From a virus, in IMG/VR virus record IMGVR_UViG_3300027736_000067, positions 1-52,322 of that record: a stretch of DNA of 52,322 bases, one strand, 5' to 3'. The position numbers and the translations under genes were made by a program. Under the pieces are notes generated by a model that had not been told where the DNA came from, searched no databases, and saw only the letters and a list, made by a program, of their open reading frames with translations. This document shows, piece by piece, positions 17,336 through 24,783 of this stretch. Each line of letters opens with the position of its first letter. Position 1 is the first letter of the stretch.

Positions 17336-17733
17336 GGGCCCGCCTTGGATTTGATTTCAGGTGTCAGGGGTAGGTGGCATGTAGTCAGAATTCATCTATG
17401 ACTTAAATCCATGGTGAAAAAATTCAAATGGCAATACTTTTGCTAAAATGGCTGCTTTAGGTTTAACTAGAGAAGCTGTTACTGTTGGTGCTTAATTAGT
17501 ACAGAACAGTCTCGGGTCGGTTAGGACATATAACCTAGGAACAGAAGTCCACTATAGGGGTCACAGGTCAGAGCTCCTTTAAAATAATTCTGAGACCAAG
17601 TTGTTTGCAGGTAGGTTTCTCACATACATCAGACCTGATATTTCGTAACATTGAGAAACAATGTTGTACTAAACATGTAGTCACTTATTGTTGAGCAGGA
17701 AACACAGCGGTTCGACTCCGCTCGGGTCCACCA
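17336..17733 (+). ncRNA. ssrA: Transfer-messenger RNA (tmRNA), phage-encoded
   Basis: The gene is complete. The acceptor stem GGGCCCG (17336-17342) pairs with CGGGTCC (17723-17729), with G3.U70, the identity element for alanylation; ACCA is encoded at 17730-17733. The T arm AGCGG-TTCGACT-CCGCT (17706-17722) pairs perfectly. Near the 5' end TTGGATTTGATTTCAGG replaces the usual GGATTCGACGGG. The conserved 3' block ACTAAACATGTAG is at 17669-17681. It rescues stalled ribosomes and adds a peptide tag. The likely tag frame starts at GGC 17430 and reads GNTFAKMAALGLTREAVTVGA, ending TAA at 17493-17495. Bacteroidota host tags are of the GENNYALAA type. A host-type promoter and a strong terminator flank the gene. 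Confidence 0.93.
17430..17495 (+). other. tmRNA tag reading frame, probably extended to 21 residues
   Basis: The chosen frame runs GGC AAT ACT TTT GCT AAA ATG GCT GCT TTA, then 11 further codons to TAA. It aligns with the Bacteroidota pattern G-(E)-N-x-(Y/F)-A-(L/M)-A-A up to GCT GCT. There a host-type tag would stop with TAA, but here the codon is TTA. The other frames give AILLLKWLL (stop TAG) from GCA at 17431, or a six-residue KWQYFC. The resume codon is an inference. Confidence 0.6.
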
Positions 17734-17736
17734 CTT

Positions 17737-17766
17737 GGTAATCTGAAAAGATTACCATTTTTTTTA
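17737..17766 (+). terminator. Rho-independent terminator of tmRNA
   Basis: GGTAATCT, loop GAAA, AGATTACC, then a T run. It begins 3 nt after the encoded CCA. Confidence 0.9.
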
Positions 17767-17770
17767 AATT

Positions 17771-18160
17771 ATGAGTAAAATATGCGATATATGTAGTAAC
17801 AAATGTTGGGGTAGTCCAGGCTATCACGGTAGTTGTTGCTCAATTGAAGACCGTGATTTCATTATTGGTCCACATGCTGATTCCGAAGAATTCTTAACTA
17901 AATTGAATGAAAAATTTGGTCGTGAATTTGAATTTGATGAAATTTTTTATAGTTACGAAAAAGGTAAAACTATTTTTCCAAATAAGTCAACTTGGCAAAA
18001 TCCTAACTCATATCCTGCTTTAAAAATTAACTTTTCAAGTATGAAAAAACCGTGTATTTTTTATAATACACAAATCAAAGCATGTTCAATTTACGAAATT
18101 AGACCAAAGACTTGTCAAGACTATATGTGTGACTATTTGAAGGAAAATATATCATTATAA
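17771..18160 (+). CDS. YkgJ-type CxxCxxCC cysteine-cluster protein, 129 aa
   Basis: The N-terminus MSKICDICSNKCWGSPGYHG and the later CCSIEDRD, PCIFYNTQIKACSIYEIRP and CQDYMCDYL give the cysteine order of the YkgJ/CxxCxxCC family, thought to bind a metal or Fe-S cluster. No catalytic function is established for the family. It starts just after the tmRNA terminator and may depend on read-through. The plus-strand terminator at 18165 follows it. Confidence 0.7.
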   Translation: MSKICDICSNKCWGSPGYHGSCCSIEDRDFIIGPHADSEEFLTKLNEKFGREFEFDEIFYSYEKGKTIFPNKSTWQNPNSYPALKINFSSMKKPCIFYNTQIKACSIYEIRPKTCQDYMCDYLKENISL

Positions 18161-18164
18161 TATT

Positions 18165-18194
18165 AAACCCTCATCTTCGGATGGGGTTTTTTTG
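18165..18194 (+). terminator. Rho-independent terminator
   Basis: AAACCC(T)CATC, loop TTCG, GATGGGGTTT, then T's. One bulged base in the stem. Confidence 0.8.
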
Positions 18195-18222
18195 TCACAA
18201 ATTTTTACTATATTTGTGACAA
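18192..18222. promoter_or_regulatory. 10-nt inverted repeat spanning a host-type promoter
   Basis: TTGTCACAAA (18192-18201) and TTTGTGACAA (18213-18222) are perfect reverse complements around the -7 box TATATTTG (18209-18216). The half-site contains TGTCA/TGACA as in the clpC region. Position over the -7 box and start codon fits an operator. Confidence 0.5.
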
Positions 18223-18572
18223 TGAACAAATTATTTATCGGGTTATTTATTTTTTTTATATATACAATATCCCAAATTTTCACTTTTTATCAATTACAAG
18301 GACACTTGTGGAATAAATGGATTAAAGAGAATCCATTTATGATGACACTGATTGGTATTCCAATTAGTTATTACGTTATTTTAGCTAGCAGACAAATGGT
18401 TAATTTATGGGATGGTCAAACTTGGCCAAATAGAATCATTGGATTTTGTCTTGGAGTTATTGTTTTTAGCATTATGTCTTGGTTTATGTTAAAAGAACCT
18501 GTTACCCTTAAAACATCGGTTTGTCTTTTATTAAGTTTTGTTATTCTTGGAATCCAATTGTTTTGGAAATAA
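18222..18572 (+). CDS. Small four-helix membrane protein, 116 aa
   Basis: The start is placed at MNKLFIGLFIFFIYTISQIF, since the TATATTTG box lies 5 nt before this ATG. Four hydrophobic segments are visible (about 3-20, 40-60, 72-92, 97-115). The region PVTLKTSVCLLLSFVILGIQ resembles the C-terminal helix of small DMT/DUF486-like transporters, and the LKEP turn before it also fits. The match is loose. It is a plausible inner-membrane accessory protein expressed from a host-type promoter. Confidence 0.7.
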   Translation: MNKLFIGLFIFFIYTISQIFTFYQLQGHLWNKWIKENPFMMTLIGIPISYYVILASRQMVNLWDGQTWPNRIIGFCLGVIVFSIMSWFMLKEPVTLKTSVCLLLSFVILGIQLFWK

Positions 18573-18575
18573 AAG

Positions 18576-18583
18576 GTATTTAT
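18576..18583 (+). promoter_or_regulatory. Late-type motif GTATTTAT before 18588 gene
   Basis: GTATTTAT followed by G, 4 nt before the ATG at 18588. It argues against the in-frame ATG at 18582, which it overlaps. Confidence 0.5.
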
Positions 18584-18587
18584 GAAT

Positions 18588-20081
18588 ATGAAATTCATGG
18601 GTATCTTATTAACAGAAGGCAGAAAAGAAGATTTAAAGAAAAAATATGCCAACAAGTTTGAGGGTGGTACTGGGTTAGACTTTATTTTGAATATTTCCGA
18701 TTTGGTAGACTTTAATCACAAATACACAGATTGGGTACTTAAAAATGTAGACCCTGAATCGGAAAATTTTGATGATGATGTTGAATATATTGTAGAATTG
18801 GTCAAAGATTTTGATAAATATTCAAGTCAATTTCCTAAAAAAGATATAAATCAATACGTATCCTTAAATGAACTTGAAAGTGTAGTCAATTTTGTAAGAA
18901 CCAAAAACAAGGATAAAGAATTAGAAGGACAAGCAAAAAAGATTTACGAAAAAGGTGACTTTGTAGTTATTCAACCAAAAACTGAGCAAGCATCTTGTAA
19001 ATACGGTTCAAATACAAAATGGTGTGTATCATCAAAAGACTCAGGACATTTTAATAGATACACCGCAGGTCGTCAAGGATTATATTTCATAATTAATAAA
19101 GCCAAGTCCACAAACAAAAAGTACTCAAAAGTTGCAATTCATTTTGATGATGGTGGAGAACCAAGATATTGGGACTCCCAAGATTCACCAATGGGTCAAA
19201 GGGAGATTGAAATATTTGAATATGCGTTTGATGAAATGATTGACGCAATAAAGGCAGATTATAGAATATTTGCGGGGTCAATGACTGATAAGTTTTTAAC
19301 AGAAGCATTTAATTCTGTAGGTGAAACTTCTGCAGATAAAAAAAACTACTTAAATTCAACTTATACTTTATCAACACTTGTTAGAGGATTTCAAAATTTA
19401 TCTAATTCAGATTTTGGTCATACGGAAGGTATTTTAACCATATCTTTAGACTCAGATAATGAGAATAAATTAATTGATGGATATAGAATTTTTGTCACAT
19501 ATAAATCTAAAGATGAAAAAAATTTCATCGCTAGTATAGGATTTATGGGTGATGATGATATAAGAGGAGATGACATTCAGGACCTTGGTCTTGAGGAGTG
19601 GGGAATTGATTCAACATACTATCTTGGTAAAACTCCTGCAGAAACCGCTGAAGGTGTTAGAAGACACATTGCACATAGAGTATTGGACCACATCGTAACT
19701 AATCCAAAACTTACACAAAAAGTCGTTGGGACATCAAAAGTTTGGAATGCATCTTACGGTGGATATAAGTTTAGTAAAAACAAAGGATTAATTAAAAAAT
19801 TAGTTGATTATTTAGACAAAGGTGAAATCGGTACTAAGTTAGATTTCTTGGAAAATATAGGTAAACTTGATTCTAAAGTTGTTGACGGTAAAAAATTGTA
19901 TTCCCATTCAGGAAGTGATAAATTCTACCCTTCGGTTAATTGGAGAGGTCAGTTTGCAACATTCTTTTCGGCAGCCAAAAATGCAGGAATTTTAAATTAT
20001 AGAAAAGTAGGTAAGGACTTCTTATTAGTTAAAGGTCCTAATTTTGAAGCATTCAAATCAGGTGAGCTCAAAGCTCTTTAG
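18588..20081 (+). CDS. Uncharacterised phage protein with GSNTKWCVSS motif, 497 aa
   Basis: Family unknown to me, but the segment ASCKYGSNTKWCVSS, then FNRYTAGRQGLYFIINK near residues 140-170, is a pattern met in many large phages. The N-terminus MKFMGILLTEGRKEDLKKKY contains LTE|G, an exact T4-type prohead protease site, so it may be packaged and trimmed. The C-terminal 120 residues look like a separate winged-helix-like piece (KLTQKVVGTSKVW, LLVKGPNFEAF). The start is set by the late-type motif. The end overlaps the convergent membrane-protein gene by 14 nt. Confidence 0.7.
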   Translation: MKFMGILLTEGRKEDLKKKYANKFEGGTGLDFILNISDLVDFNHKYTDWVLKNVDPESENFDDDVEYIVELVKDFDKYSSQFPKKDINQYVSLNELESVVNFVRTKNKDKELEGQAKKIYEKGDFVVIQPKTEQASCKYGSNTKWCVSSKDSGHFNRYTAGRQGLYFIINKAKSTNKKYSKVAIHFDDGGEPRYWDSQDSPMGQREIEIFEYAFDEMIDAIKADYRIFAGSMTDKFLTEAFNSVGETSADKKNYLNSTYTLSTLVRGFQNLSNSDFGHTEGILTISLDSDNENKLIDGYRIFVTYKSKDEKNFIASIGFMGDDDIRGDDIQDLGLEEWGIDSTYYLGKTPAETAEGVRRHIAHRVLDHIVTNPKLTQKVVGTSKVWNASYGGYKFSKNKGLIKKLVDYLDKGEIGTKLDFLENIGKLDSKVVDGKKLYSHSGSDKFYPSVNWRGQFATFFSAAKNAGILNYRKVGKDFLLVKGPNFEAFKSGELKAL

Positions 20082-20292
20082 ATAATTTGCGAAAGTAGAT
20101 ATACAATCCAAAGAAAAGCCCCGCAATACAATACAAAACGAAGTTCGCTTTCCATAAACTTCCTGTCAGTAATATTAGGGAATACTGAACGGCATCGAAC
20201 CCAAAAGGATTGAAAAACAATGCCAGCATTAAAAATATTTGAGAGAGATTGTCTTGAAACGTTCTTCTCCACGTTTTTCTGTTTGTCACCAT
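20068..20292 (-). CDS. Small two-helix membrane protein, 74 aa
   Basis: Two hydrophobic helices (QIFLMLALFFNPFGF and ANFVLYCIAGLFFGLYIYF) follow a basic N-terminus MVTNRKTWRRTF. Another open frame overlaps on the same strand (20078-20299); this one is preferred because its composition makes a sensible membrane protein and the other does not. Function unknown. Confidence 0.55.
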   Translation of the reverse strand: MVTNRKTWRRTFQDNLSQIFLMLALFFNPFGFDAVQYSLILLTGSLWKANFVLYCIAGLFFGLYIYFRKLSKEL

Positions 20293-20360
20293 CTGTCATA
20301 TTTTAACGTTTAAAATTTATGTCGTTTGACCTATCTTAATTAACATAAATACTTATTTAA

Positions 20361-20978
20361 ATGAAAATGCAAACTTATACAATATCAGAAAAACATAAAA
20401 CATTTGTGTGGTTACCTCCCAAATGTGCAACTAATTTAATATCATGGGTATTAGGTTATTTTGAATTTTCGTCCGTTGTAATGGATACAGAAACTAATCA
20501 AATTCATAAGATAATACCAAATCAAACAACTCATTTTGGACATAATACAATTTTTCCCCCGAATCATGATGAATTATTATTTATCTGTGCAATAAGAAAT
20601 CCTTATTATAGAGCACTATCACTGTATCAGTATCAAAGTGATGCAAAAAACCTAAGTGTTGATAATTTTGAAAAATTTATAGATGAAAGAATCGTAAAAA
20701 ACACTATCTTACCTATATTCAAATTTTCATCTTTTTTTAAAGATAGAATGCCCAATTATTTAATCAGAACTGAAAATCTATATGACGACATAATAAAAAT
20801 ACCATTTATCAGAGATTCTGATTTAACCAGTTCTGGTGTTTTAAAAAACTTTTGCGATAAAAAAATAAACAAAAGTTATAACCAACTTAACCCTGATGAG
20901 TATCTAACACCACATATTAAAGAAATCATTTATAATATTTCTTCGGACCATTTTGATTTATTTGGATATGAAAGATAA
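20361..20978 (+). CDS. Sulfotransferase-like protein, 205 aa
   Basis: The N-terminal FVWLPPKCATNLISWVL (about 15-31) is the 5'-phosphosulfate loop, and FICAIRNPYYRALSLYQY near 77-94 is the 3'-phosphate-binding motif (R and S in RNPYxRxLSxY) of PAPS-dependent sulfotransferases. The C-terminus SSDHFDLFGYER is typical of Sulfotransfer_2-type enzymes. The first loop has A-T-N where many members have G-S/T-T-S. It could sulfate a glycan or lipid on the host surface or virion. A second, divergent member is at 29243. Confidence 0.75.
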   Translation: MKMQTYTISEKHKTFVWLPPKCATNLISWVLGYFEFSSVVMDTETNQIHKIIPNQTTHFGHNTIFPPNHDELLFICAIRNPYYRALSLYQYQSDAKNLSVDNFEKFIDERIVKNTILPIFKFSSFFKDRMPNYLIRTENLYDDIIKIPFIRDSDLTSSGVLKNFCDKKINKSYNQLNPDEYLTPHIKEIIYNISSDHFDLFGYER

Positions 20979-20992
20979 TTTATTTATCTTTG
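20961..20992 (+). promoter_or_regulatory. Bacteroidota-type promoter of HAD gene
   Basis: TTTG 20961-20964, 20 nt, TATCTTTG 20985-20992. The ATG at 20999 follows after 6 nt, so the mRNA should have almost no leader. Confidence 0.7.
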
Positions 20993-20998
20993 TAGACT

Positions 20999-21613
20999 AT
21001 GAAAGTCATATTTTTAGATAATGATGGAGTAATCTGTTTATCAAATAATTGGGGGGGTCGTACAAAAAAATGGGCGAAATATCGCTCCGCAAATCCTGAG
21101 TCAAGTAATTTACTCAGCGAAGCGCCAGTTGATGTAAGATTTGATGATTTTGATAAGAAATCTATTAAAATTTTAAATGAAATTTTAGAAGAAACAGGAG
21201 CAGAGATTGTAGTATCTTCTGATTGGAGATTTCATGCAACTTTAGAAGAATTAGGTGGGTATTATTTATCCCAAGGAATCTCAAAAAAACCAATCGGATT
21301 TACCAAAAAGTTAGGTCAATTTCAAGAACCTAAAAACTTCCCATGGTCTCGTCAGTGGAATTTAGAACAGTCAAGGTCCTTAGAGATACTTCAATACCTT
21401 AAAGACCATCCAGAGGTCACAGAATGGGTTGCAGTAGATGATTTGAATATGGGAATACCACAGACTCACGAGAGTTGGGGTGAAATGGAAATGGATTGGG
21501 GTTTGACCAATTTTGTACTCACACCAAAAAGTAGTGAAGGGATTAAACAAACAGGATTAAAAGATAAAATCATAAAACTATTAAATGATGACAATACTAC
21601 ATCAGGTATTTAA
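20999..21613 (+). CDS. HAD-superfamily hydrolase-like protein, 204 aa
   Basis: Motif I is FLDNDGV (D7, D9), motif II is VVSSDWR near residue 75, and the acidic motif IV is WVAVDDLNMG near 140-149. This order is that of HAD phosphatases, close to the HAD domain seen with RNA-repair enzymes. The Lys of motif III is not obvious. It is expressed from a host-type promoter and overlaps the next small gene. Possible roles include end-healing of cleaved RNA, which would suit a phage with many tRNAs, but that is inference. Confidence 0.8.
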   Translation: MKVIFLDNDGVICLSNNWGGRTKKWAKYRSANPESSNLLSEAPVDVRFDDFDKKSIKILNEILEETGAEIVVSSDWRFHATLEELGGYYLSQGISKKPIGFTKKLGQFQEPKNFPWSRQWNLEQSRSLEILQYLKDHPEVTEWVAVDDLNMGIPQTHESWGEMEMDWGLTNFVLTPKSSEGIKQTGLKDKIIKLLNDDNTTSGI

Positions 21614-21716
21614 TTTAATAATAGGGCTTGTTTCTATTGTAATAATAATTTTAGCAATTGCAGGGGGCGCATTTTGGTTGGGAGATAAAATGAATAAAGA
21701 TGATAGATATAAATAA
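21588..21716 (+). CDS. Single-pass membrane micro-protein, 42 aa
   Basis: The reading is MTILHQVFNLIIGLVSIVII, then ILAIAGGAFWLGDKMNKDDRYK. One hydrophobic helix is followed by a short charged tail. It overlaps the end of the HAD gene and the start of the next gene, the packing expected of real phage genes. Function unknown. Confidence 0.55.
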   Translation: MTILHQVFNLIIGLVSIVIIILAIAGGAFWLGDKMNKDDRYK

Positions 21717-21885
21717 GATAGTTGAAGGAAGGTATGTAGGAGTTGCTCCTGAGGGGTTTGTCCTACTTCATGAAAAGACAATTCAAGATTTACAAGATTT
21801 TGAAATTTGGAAAGAGTGGAAAAATAAAATTCTTGAATTAGATTTAAAAAACAGAATTGAGATGGAAGAGTGTAAAAAGTCTTAA
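21700..21885 (+). CDS. Small hypothetical protein, 61 aa
   Basis: Not recognised. MIDINKIVEGRYVGVAPEGF is followed by a charged helix (LQDFEIWKEWKNKILELDLK). It overlaps the preceding micro-protein gene by 17 nt in another frame. Confidence 0.5.
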   Translation: MIDINKIVEGRYVGVAPEGFVLLHEKTIQDLQDFEIWKEWKNKILELDLKNRIEMEECKKS

Positions 21886-21894
21886 GTTTCAAAA

Positions 21895-21971
21895 CAGGGT
21901 CAAGTTGGTGTAGCCATCTGCAGTGGTAAACGGAAGCTAGCTCCTAGGTAATACCCACCAACCTCTGACCT
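21895..21971 (+). ncRNA. Candidate structured RNA or 5' leader before HAD gene
   Basis: Outer pairing GGTCA (21898-21902) with TGACC (21966-21970), then a 7-bp stem GTTGGTG (21904-21910) with CACCAAC (21956-21962). Inside are CCA..TGG and CTAG..CTAG hairpins. It sits 17 nt before the ATG of the next gene, so a cis-regulatory leader is as likely as a free RNA. No known riboswitch was recognised. Confidence 0.45.
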
Positions 21972-21987
21972 ATAATTTAAAAGCATT

Positions 21988-22377
21988 ATGAGTAAAGTAA
22001 CAAAAAACCCCACATTATTTGTGGATATAGACGGTACAATTGTGAAGTATCGTAAATTTAATGAATTAGCCACAGCAGTATTAACACCCATTCAAGATGT
22101 AATTGATTACGTAAATAACCATTACAATTCAGGGTCGGTGATAATTATAACTACAGCACGTCCTTCAAGTTATGAGTTGATGACCAAACAAGAGCTTGAA
22201 ACTCTTGGTGTAAAATATCATCAAATTGTTATGGACTGTGGAAGAGGTACAAGAGTCGTTTTAAACGATATGGACCCTGAAAACCCAATCCAACGGGCTG
22301 TTGGAATAAACTTCATTAGAGACGGTGGATTTGAACCAATAGGTGGAATCCCAGATATTAAATCGTATGAGTTATAA
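21988..22377 (+). CDS. HAD-like phosphatase, 129 aa
   Basis: Motif I is LFVDIDGTIVKY (D13, D15), motif II is VIIITTARPSSYELMT, and the acidic motif is RVVLNDMDPEN. The short length and the TARP motif match the small HAD phosphatases found with capsule and polynucleotide-repair genes. It is preceded by the structured RNA at 21895 and overlaps the downstream membrane gene by 11 nt. It may share a substrate class with the HAD protein at 20999. Confidence 0.8.
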   Translation: MSKVTKNPTLFVDIDGTIVKYRKFNELATAVLTPIQDVIDYVNNHYNSGSVIIITTARPSSYELMTKQELETLGVKYHQIVMDCGRGTRVVLNDMDPENPIQRAVGINFIRDGGFEPIGGIPDIKSYEL

Positions 22378-22729
22378 AGTATCACCAAAAAGACATTTAG
22401 CTAAAACAATTAGTTATAGAATTATCAGTACATTAATCGGATTTTTTGCCATGTGGTGGGCAACAGGAGATATTAGATTTGGAACCGCTTTTGGTTTTAT
22501 TGAATTAATTTTCAAACCATTTTTATATTACGCCCACGAAAGGGTATGGTACAAATGGTTCAAATTTGGATTAGTTGAGGAAAAGAAACCCAAACCAAAA
22601 AAAGTTCAATTAAATGAAGTGGAGACTAAAGTCTTAGAAGAAGTTCAACCTGAACCATTAAGTAAAGAACCAACAAATATAGTTCAACCTACAGGAAAAA
22701 AAGTATTAAGTTATTCATCTAATAGATAA
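22367..22729 (+). CDS. DUF2061-family membrane protein, 120 aa
   Basis: The start at MSYKVSPKRHLAKTISYRII is chosen because the family begins with a basic RxLAKxIxxR segment. Two membrane helices follow (STLIGFFAMWWATGD and FGFIELIFKPFLYY), then the family-typical HERVWYKW. After residue 70 there is a soluble Glu/Pro/Lys tail that the family usually lacks (EEKKPKPKKVQLNEVE). Function of DUF2061 is unknown. Confidence 0.8.
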   Translation: MSYKVSPKRHLAKTISYRIISTLIGFFAMWWATGDIRFGTAFGFIELIFKPFLYYAHERVWYKWFKFGLVEEKKPKPKKVQLNEVETKVLEEVQPEPLSKEPTNIVQPTGKKVLSYSSNR

Positions 22730-22751
22730 ACCGAGTTCGCTCGGTTTTTTT
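22728..22751 (+). terminator. Rho-independent terminator
   Basis: AAACCGAG, loop TTCG, CTCGGTTT, then T's, directly after the DUF2061 stop. Confidence 0.9.
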
Positions 22752-22764
22752 ATTTCAAATTGTT

Positions 22765-22773
22765 GTATTTATA
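22765..22773 (+). promoter_or_regulatory. Late-type motif GTATTTATA before M23 gene
   Basis: Exact GTATTTATA, 6 nt before the ATG and right after the upstream terminator, so it must drive this gene. Confidence 0.65.
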
Positions 22774-22779
22774 TAACAT

Positions 22780-24738
22780 ATGAGGAGCACAGACATTAAA
22801 AAAATACTTGAATCATTTGATAAAATTCTTAATGAGAATAAATCATTTGTTAATGAAGCCGCCATTAATTCACCATTAGACCAAACATCTGCTGGTTCAG
22901 GATTTGGACAAAGGTGGGGTAAATTGCATAATGGTGTTGATTTGGCAGCAAATGCTGCGGAAGTTAAAGCGCCTGCTGATGGTGTTGTTGTAACAGTTGC
23001 CGCTGACGAATACCCATGTGGTGGTACAATTGTTATTGACCATGCCGATGGATATAGAACAGGATTTTGTCATTTACAAAAAATAAATGTTACTTCTGGT
23101 CAACAAGTTAAACAAGGGGATGTTATTGCAATTAGTGGTGGAGGTGCAGGTGACCCAGGACGTGGTAGAAGCGACGGAAGACATTTACATTTTACTCTTA
23201 AAAAAGATGGTCAATATGTTGACCCAATGGATTATATAAATAAATCGGGTGTTAATTTAACAGGACCAGTTCCAACATCAAGTTCAACATCAGTTCCAAC
23301 ATCAAGTTCAACGTCAGGTACAACCGCACCAAAAGGAAACTTAGATTTTAAAACAAACGATACCACATTCATTAATAATATAGCCAACCCGATTATATCT
23401 CAACTTAAATCAAGTGTTGGCATCAAAGAGGAATCAAATAATGTTAAAAGAATACTTAAGTCATTTGATAAAATTCTTAATGAAAACAAGTCATTTGTTA
23501 ACGAAGCATCCGCAACAAGTAATGAATTACTTGGTGGAACTCAAGTAAAAATACCTGCCAGTGGAGCACATGCTGGTCAATCAGGTTGGCAAAGTGGAAA
23601 CGCTTGGGATATAGCGGCAGCACCAAATACTCCTGTTTATGCAATTGCCTCAGGTAAGGTAATTACTTTGAAAGATAACGGTACAGATGTTATTGAAACT
23701 GAAGGTAAGAGATTATATGGGTACGGATTTACTGTAGATAGTGAAAATAACCTTCCTGACGTTTATTATACTCATTTGACAACCGTAAGTGTAAAACAAG
23801 GAGATAATATTCAATGTGGACAATTTCTTGGGTATGTAATGAAATCACCTAAATCCGTAAATTATGACCATGTACACATTGGAGTTGAAACTGGTCACGA
23901 AATTACTGAGTTTTTAAATGCTGATGGTAGTTTAAAATGTGGTGGTGGAACAATTACTGGTTCGGGTTCCACTTCAATGTCAGGAACAACTACATCAACA
24001 CCAAAAGCAAATTTAGACTTTAAAACAAACGATGCAACATTTGTAAACAATATTGCAGGCCCATTAGTATCCCAACTTCAAGCAGGGGCGGGTATTAAAG
24101 AACAAACGACTAAAGGTAAAGAAAGATTTTATTTACAATTCTGTAATATTTCACAATTAGCGGTTAAAAACGGACAACAAATAAGTGATGGAACCCTTTT
24201 AGGTAAAACCGATACTGATGTTGAAGTTAGTAAATTTGACACCAATAGAACCAAAATTAGATTAAAAAAAGGAGATATTAATTTGGGTAAAGATATCAAA
24301 GAGTATTTAGGTATTTTAACGATACCAAAGGACTCAAACACAAAAATAAAAAGCCCTGTTTCAGGAATCGTAACAACCAAATACAATAGCTCTTGTAAAA
24401 ATCAAATAACTATTGAATATTATGTTGGTAATGACAAAGTAAAAGATAATAAAGGAACAAGAACAAAAGACCCTACATTTTCAGACCCATTAATGGGAGC
24501 AATTCTAACCGCACCACTGACCATATTCAAAGACAAATATGATAAAGATACAGGTGAATTAAAACAAAAAAGGTGGGGATATACTGGTGAAAAAGTTGAC
24601 CCTTGGGTTAAAGATGCAATTGTTGCACCATTCAAAAAAATCGGAGACTTATTTAGAAAAGAAAACAAAGAAGAGGAAGAAAGAAAAAAGAAGAAAGTTT
24701 ATGAAAATATAGAAAAAATTAAAAAGTTATTAAAATAA
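22780..24738 (+). CDS. Tandem M23 (LytM) peptidase-like virion protein, 652 aa
   Basis: The protein is built from repeated modules. Residues 1-28 end in FDKILNENKSFVNEA; the same phrase returns near residue 228-242. Each copy is followed by an M23 domain. The first (about 30-155) has the zinc ligands in KLHNGVDLAA and RHLHFTL. The second (about 245-375) keeps DHVHIGV but has GNAWDIAA where the first HxxxD ligand belongs, so it may be inactive. Each M23 domain is followed by an ST-rich linker and the phrase NLDFKTND-x-TF-x-NNIA. A third, more divergent module fills 415-560, and the end is Lys-rich. VNE|A at both module starts fits prohead protease cleavage. It probably degrades peptidoglycan during entry. 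Confidence 0.9.
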   Translation: MRSTDIKKILESFDKILNENKSFVNEAAINSPLDQTSAGSGFGQRWGKLHNGVDLAANAAEVKAPADGVVVTVAADEYPCGGTIVIDHADGYRTGFCHLQKINVTSGQQVKQGDVIAISGGGAGDPGRGRSDGRHLHFTLKKDGQYVDPMDYINKSGVNLTGPVPTSSSTSVPTSSSTSGTTAPKGNLDFKTNDTTFINNIANPIISQLKSSVGIKEESNNVKRILKSFDKILNENKSFVNEASATSNELLGGTQVKIPASGAHAGQSGWQSGNAWDIAAAPNTPVYAIASGKVITLKDNGTDVIETEGKRLYGYGFTVDSENNLPDVYYTHLTTVSVKQGDNIQCGQFLGYVMKSPKSVNYDHVHIGVETGHEITEFLNADGSLKCGGGTITGSGSTSMSGTTTSTPKANLDFKTNDATFVNNIAGPLVSQLQAGAGIKEQTTKGKERFYLQFCNISQLAVKNGQQISDGTLLGKTDTDVEVSKFDTNRTKIRLKKGDINLGKDIKEYLGILTIPKDSNTKIKSPVSGIVTTKYNSSCKNQITIEYYVGNDKVKDNKGTRTKDPTFSDPLMGAILTAPLTIFKDKYDKDTGELKQKRWGYTGEKVDPWVKDAIVAPFKKIGDLFRKENKEEEERKKKKVYENIEKIKKLLK

Positions 24739-24771
24739 AAAAACCCACCAATTGGTGGGTTAATTTTTTTA
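24739..24771. terminator. Bidirectional terminator between convergent genes
   Basis: AACCCACC, loop AATT, GGTGGGTT, with T runs on both strands. It serves the M23 gene and the convergent lipoprotein gene. Confidence 0.9.
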
Positions 24772-24783
24772 CAGAAAGTTATA

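Noticed and set aside
17431-17460. tmRNA tag AILLLKWLL from the GCA frame
   Set aside because: The GGC frame aligns with the known Bacteroidota tag pattern and uses regular codons to a TAA; the other frame is hydrophobic and unlike any tag I know. Not fully excluded.
20078-20299. Second overlapping minus-strand frame at 20078-20299
   Set aside because: The frame at 20068-20292 makes a coherent two-helix membrane protein; both are unlikely to be real.
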